A DNA stretch of 64,000 bases. Origin: Tricholomella constricta. Taxonomy: Eukaryota; Basidiomycota; Agaricomycetes; Agaricales; Lyophyllaceae. Numbering within the stretch: the first letter of the stretch is position 1; the number at the start of each line of letters is the position of its first letter. A model generated the notes under the pieces. The model searched no databases. It was not told the origin of the DNA and saw nothing but the letters and a program-made list of their open reading frames with translations. Shown piece by piece: positions 60,076 to 64,000 of the stretch. Position numbers and translations under genes: made by a program. The stretch is taken from contig JAACJP010000052.1 of assembly GCA_013368375.1 (NCBI GenBank), positions 1 through 64,000 of the forward strand, given 5' to 3'.

Positions 60076-63000
60076 ATGGAGGGATTTACGCGCTTGATTC
60101 CCCCACAGCCAGCTCAGGTCACGATCGATCCAACCGCGAAGGAATGCCTGTCGGAGGGGTTCAATGTGCGTTCCACTTTATCCTGGAATCTTTCGTCACT
60201 GAAATTGACGTGATGTCTCCAGTATCCCACCTTCCGTCTGATCAACAAGCAGGAGCGCGTCAAATTGTCTTCAAAAGCCATCGAACCCGAAGCAACGACG
60301 TTCTACAACCTACTCGCGATTGCAAATGCGAAGGGCTGGTTTGTAGCCGCAACTGTGCAGGCCGATGGATCTTATGGTGCGTTTTCCACACATTGGAGCA
60401 TAATGTAGCGTTCAACCGTTTACCAGCTCTAATTTTCTCGCCACTCGCCGATCTACGCGCCGCATTCAAGGCTGCTAAGGGCAACGATGGTACTTTCATG
60501 CCCAAGCGGATTCTGTCTCTGCATTCAGCAAAACCAAGTTTCATCACACTTGCTTTCAACGATACACGTCTACTTGTATGCGTTGGACGTGGTGAACTTC
60601 TTGTGTTCGATACCGCCACTCTTTTCTCTGCTGGAAATGACGCCGTCGTACCCATTAACAAACTGCCATCAGACTCTGGTCCGATACGGCATATCGTGCC
60701 AAATCCTGGAACGGAGCCAAATCTCGTTGATCTCGTCGCGGTCGTGAATTCAAATAAGACTGTCGTGTTGTATAATACAAAGCTGGAGATACAGGGAGGA
60801 TGGATTGCCAGTAGTCCTGATGATGATTCTGCGCCTGCTACCGGTGCGTCCTTTCTAACCCATGTCTATTCGAAACTGCTCTCACTCGACTCTAGTCGCC
60901 TGGTCGCCGAAAGGAAAACACATTGCCATTGGGCTACAGGGAGGTCATATTCTGACGTATTCCCTCACAAACAAGAGTACGATTCACAAGCATATACCGC
61001 CGACTGCTCGCCCGCCCCTCGTTTCACTCAACTGGCTCTCCCCGGGACATACCTTCCGGACGAGCTATGCCGCGTCGCAGGCGCATGGAACGATGGATCC
61101 AACACAACACATCATTTGCGTCGATGCTAAGGCGCCCACTGCAACGTACTACGCGCCTGCCCACCCATTCCCGCTGCCAGAACGACTAACACAGTCTTTC
61201 ACACTTGCTCTCCCGAAGTGGGATGAAGAGGCTGGCACTGCCGAATCGAAGTCTCTTGTTGTTGTTGGTGATAGGGTTTCAGTTGATCTGGAGGTTTTAG
61301 GGAGTTTAGGGACTCAGTGGTACCAGCAATCTCAGGAGAACCCGCTCTCTCTGCCCCTGGATAGCAACATGGAAGATACGCTCCTCCTCGCTCTCGGAGC
61401 AGATTTGACGGATTCCGAGGCATCTGCGCCGATCATGTTAGCTTATCTCAATGACGGGACGGTGCAAGCTTGGTATGTGGAGCACTCGAAACCGTACTTG
61501 GGGATGGTGACTCCGCAGTCTGTGACGGCTCCATTTGCTACTGCAGCGCCATCTGCATTCGCCCAGCCAGCGGCCACAGCGGTCTCTGCCCCGACTCAGC
61601 AGTCCACATTTGGGCAATCAGGCTTTGGGCAGGCAAGTACACCTTCGGCCTTTGGGCAGCCATCATTCGGGCAATCCGCTGCTTTTGGACAGACACATTC
61701 TCCACCTGCTTTTGGGTCTTCGGGCTTTGGACAGCAGCAAACGGCATCGGCGTTCGGACAGGCTGCCCCGGTTGCTACATCGGCGTTTGGTCAAACATCT
61801 TCTCCGTCTGCATTTGGTGGAGGGACGACGACCTCTCCGTTCGGGCAACCACAAGGTACTTCTGCATTCGGTCAACCCTCTGCGTTCGGAAGTGGAGGTT
61901 CGACATCCGCGTTCGGAAGTTCAACAACTGGCGATGGTCCTTCGACTGGTGCGTTCGGAGGCGGTGGTACGACCGGCGCTTTTGGAAGTAGTTCGTCCCT
62001 TAGCTCATTTGGAGGAGGTCCATCTACGAACGCGTTCGGCGGCGGCGGCGCATTTGGATCATCATCGACGAACAACGCTTTCGGAGGTGGTGCCTTTGGT
62101 GCACTTTCTACCGACTCGAGCACTAAGAATGCGTTTGGACAAGCGAGCTTTGGATTTGGGAGTTCAGCGCCGAGTTCTGCCGCTGCGCCTGTGCCCGACA
62201 TGACACGCGAAGCATCTATGTCAGACTCTACGCCTTCTCTCAGCGGAATGGGTCTTGGAGAGCCGAACGACCCCTCTAAGCCGATGAAATCTGGAGGTAT
62301 ATTCGGGTCCTCACCGTCTACATCGATGTCTACAACCACTACGCCCTCATTCGGTGGAGGTCCGATTAAGCCTGCCTCTGGGTTTGGAGCGTTCAATAAT
62401 TTACCTTCTGCTCAAGCAGCTACGCCGACCACAAGTGAGCAGAAGCCGGTGAACCGTCAGCCCGAAACTCCTGCGTTCAGCACGGCGTCCAAGCCTGCTT
62501 CTGCGTTCGGCCAATCGGCTTTTGGAGCGTCATCGTTTGGTCAGCCTGCTTTTGGCCAATCTGCCTTTGTGAAACCTGCAGTCCCTGCGTCAACGACGAA
62601 TCCCGTCAGCGGTGGCTTTGGGGCGTTTGCTGCCACGCCTACGCCGTTTTCAGGTGCAGCCGCACAACAAGGCGCCAGCACAGGCTCTGCATTTGGTTCC
62701 GCCACGAAGGCCACGTCTCCTTCTACTGGTGGTTTTGGCGCGTTTGCATCGTCTGCCCCTTCTGCCTTTGGCTCCGCAGCGGCAACTCAAACTTCTTCGA
62801 CATCACCTGCACCAGCGACAGGGTTTGAGACATTCGCACAGAAAAGCCCCTCACCATTTGGAAATGCCTCGCCGCAAGGAGCACCTGCGACGTCGCCGTT
62901 TATGGCCGGCGCTCCTCAGTCTAAATCACCTTTCGGGTCAGGCGGGAGTACAGATTCTGCTTTTGGAACTACCGGATTTGGAGTGTCTCCATTTGGCCCC

Positions 63001-64000
63001 CAGCCAGGCGCTCGTGCGATCTCACCATTTGAGAAAGAACAGTCTGCCTTTAAAACACCGGTGAAGCCTGCTGCACTCGCTGGCTCTCCGTCCTCCTCAC
63101 CTGAATCCACGCCTCGACTTGGGAAAGCCACAATTGTCTCTGATAACGATAGCCCACCCGCACCAGCTGTGCACAAGGCACCAGCCACTCCTACTTCTTC
63201 CTCTCCTTTTGGAAGTCTCATTGCCCCGAGTTCAGGTGCCTTTGGCAATATTCAAACATCTCCTTCCGTGTTCAAGCCTGCCAGTGGCTTCGGTGCATTC
63301 GGCAGTGACAACGCTCCGGCCTCTTCACCGTTCTTCAAAACGCCTGCAGAGCCCAAGTCTCCTCCCATCTCAGCTTTCCCGACGGCATTGGCGCAATCAC
63401 CGAGTGCCAAGACGACGACAACCACTCCGACTTCCCTGGCATTCGGAGCATCGTCGCCTCTAGGAGGTGTCCGCTCGGCTTTCACGCCAGCGACGGCACC
63501 GCCGCCTCCGGCCAAGGCACCTGCCACAGGAGGATTTGGAGCATTTAGTGGGTCGTCCACAGGATTTGGAGCATTTTCGGGGCCGAAAAAATCGTTTGGG
63601 GAGCTGTTGAAGGTGGGCGATAATGATACGACCGATCCGGTCAAGCCGAAGACGGGAACAGCGTCGGAGCCGCCGAAACCAGTTTCGGCGTTCCCGCCCA
63701 TTGCCAAAGGCGCACCTGTTTCTGTGTTTTCGCCGCCTGCTCCTAAACAAGAGGGAGCTGAGAAGAAGAGAGAGGAGCCCTCTGCAGGTGGTGAGTGTTT
63801 TTTGCGCCTCGTCAATTTTCTTTCTCACTGCTTCATCTTCAGGTTCACGCGAAGAGAAGGGCAAGGAAGTGGAAAGGCATGATAAATTGTCTGAGAATGC
63901 GTCCTTTGGTAATCTTTCACTCTTGTCCGACGCAAGTTCGTTTGCCGAAGTTGAACATGAAGAATCGGATGAAAACGATCTCCCGTCTGGAAGTGAAGAT
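60076..64000 (+). CDS. NUP159: Nucleoporin NUP159/NUP214, 5' part (runs off the window)
   Basis: Cytoplasmic-face nucleoporin that anchors the mRNA export helicase DBP5 through its N-terminal beta-propeller. Start at 60076 (MEGFTRLIPPQPAQVTIDPT). Propeller exons include YPTFRLINKQERVKLSS, FYNLLAIANAKGWFVAATVQ, PKRILSLHSAKPSFITLAFN, VAWSPKGKHIAIGLQGGHIL and LSPGHTFRTSYAASQAHGTM. From about 61520 the frame is dominated by FG repeats of the types AFGQ, SAFG, GGFGAF and FGSS, in low-complexity Ser/Thr/Ala/Pro sequence, continuing past 63750, where a short intron begins. The coiled-coil C-terminal part lies beyond the window. Antisense frames over the FG region are by-products of its composition. 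Confidence 0.9.

Noticed and set aside
61872..63815. Long minus-strand frames (110-187 codons) opposite the FG region of the nucleoporin
   Set aside because: They are by-products of codon bias and repeats in the FG coding strand, which has clear family identity.

Overview
The window looks like nuclear DNA of a filamentous basidiomycete, most likely an agaricomycete. Genes are cut by many 50-65 nt GT-AG introns. Housekeeping proteins read as fungal orthologues, and several lineage-typical families are present: DUF6534 membrane proteins, DUF7918 proteins, PARP-like proteins of the mushroom type, and an orphan family with a DGMSSDE-type motif. No plasmid, phage or CRISPR signal was seen. Exon limits were read by eye from splice sites and conserved protein segments.

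The left third (1-15 kb) is accessory and partly decayed. It starts with a GC-rich minisatellite (about 70-545) and a tandem duplication near 2 kb. An orphan family gene follows (about 2.4-3.8 kb), then a GH15 trehalase/glucoamylase-like gene with an in-frame stop (5.4-8.7 kb), a small proline-rich gene (9.4-9.9 kb), an F-box-like gene (10.5-11.1 kb), a frameshifted ATM1-type ABC transporter remnant (12.1-12.9 kb) and a small acidic gene (13.0-13.5 kb). A membrane protein (14.0-14.7 kb) and COQ4 (15.9-16.9 kb) lead to a small zinc-finger protein (17.3-18.2 kb).

The region 19-30 kb holds a NADAR-domain gene followed by at least four PARP-like ADP-ribosyltransferase loci: two with a complete H-Y-E triad and two decayed fragments. 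A direct segmental duplication flanks the right-hand PARP gene. One of its arms carries a 1,268-bp element with terminal inverted repeats whose empty site is preserved in the other arm. A writer-type enzyme family beside a NADAR (ADP-ribose processing) gene is the most interesting arrangement in the window.

The region 30.8-45 kb is mostly conserved: a MARVEL-type membrane protein, ribosomal protein uL4 (RPL4) with a roughly 210-bp satellite downstream, ketol-acid reductoisomerase (ILV5), trimethyllysine dioxygenase (carnitine synthesis), a DUF6534 membrane protein and homoaconitase (LYS4).

Four tandem DUF7918 paralogues follow (45.2-51.2 kb). Their tails repeat an acidic I-I-D-L-T type motif resembling SUMO-interacting motifs; the first copy looks broken. 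Next come a coiled-coil protein gene with an in-frame stop (51.9-53.1 kb), a deleted DEAD-box helicase remnant (53.6-54.3 kb), VPS34 (54.6-57.8 kb), the proteasome beta-7 subunit (58.0-59.1 kb), an intron-containing tRNA-Met (59.7 kb) and the 5' part of the FG nucleoporin NUP159/NUP214 (60.1 kb to the window end).
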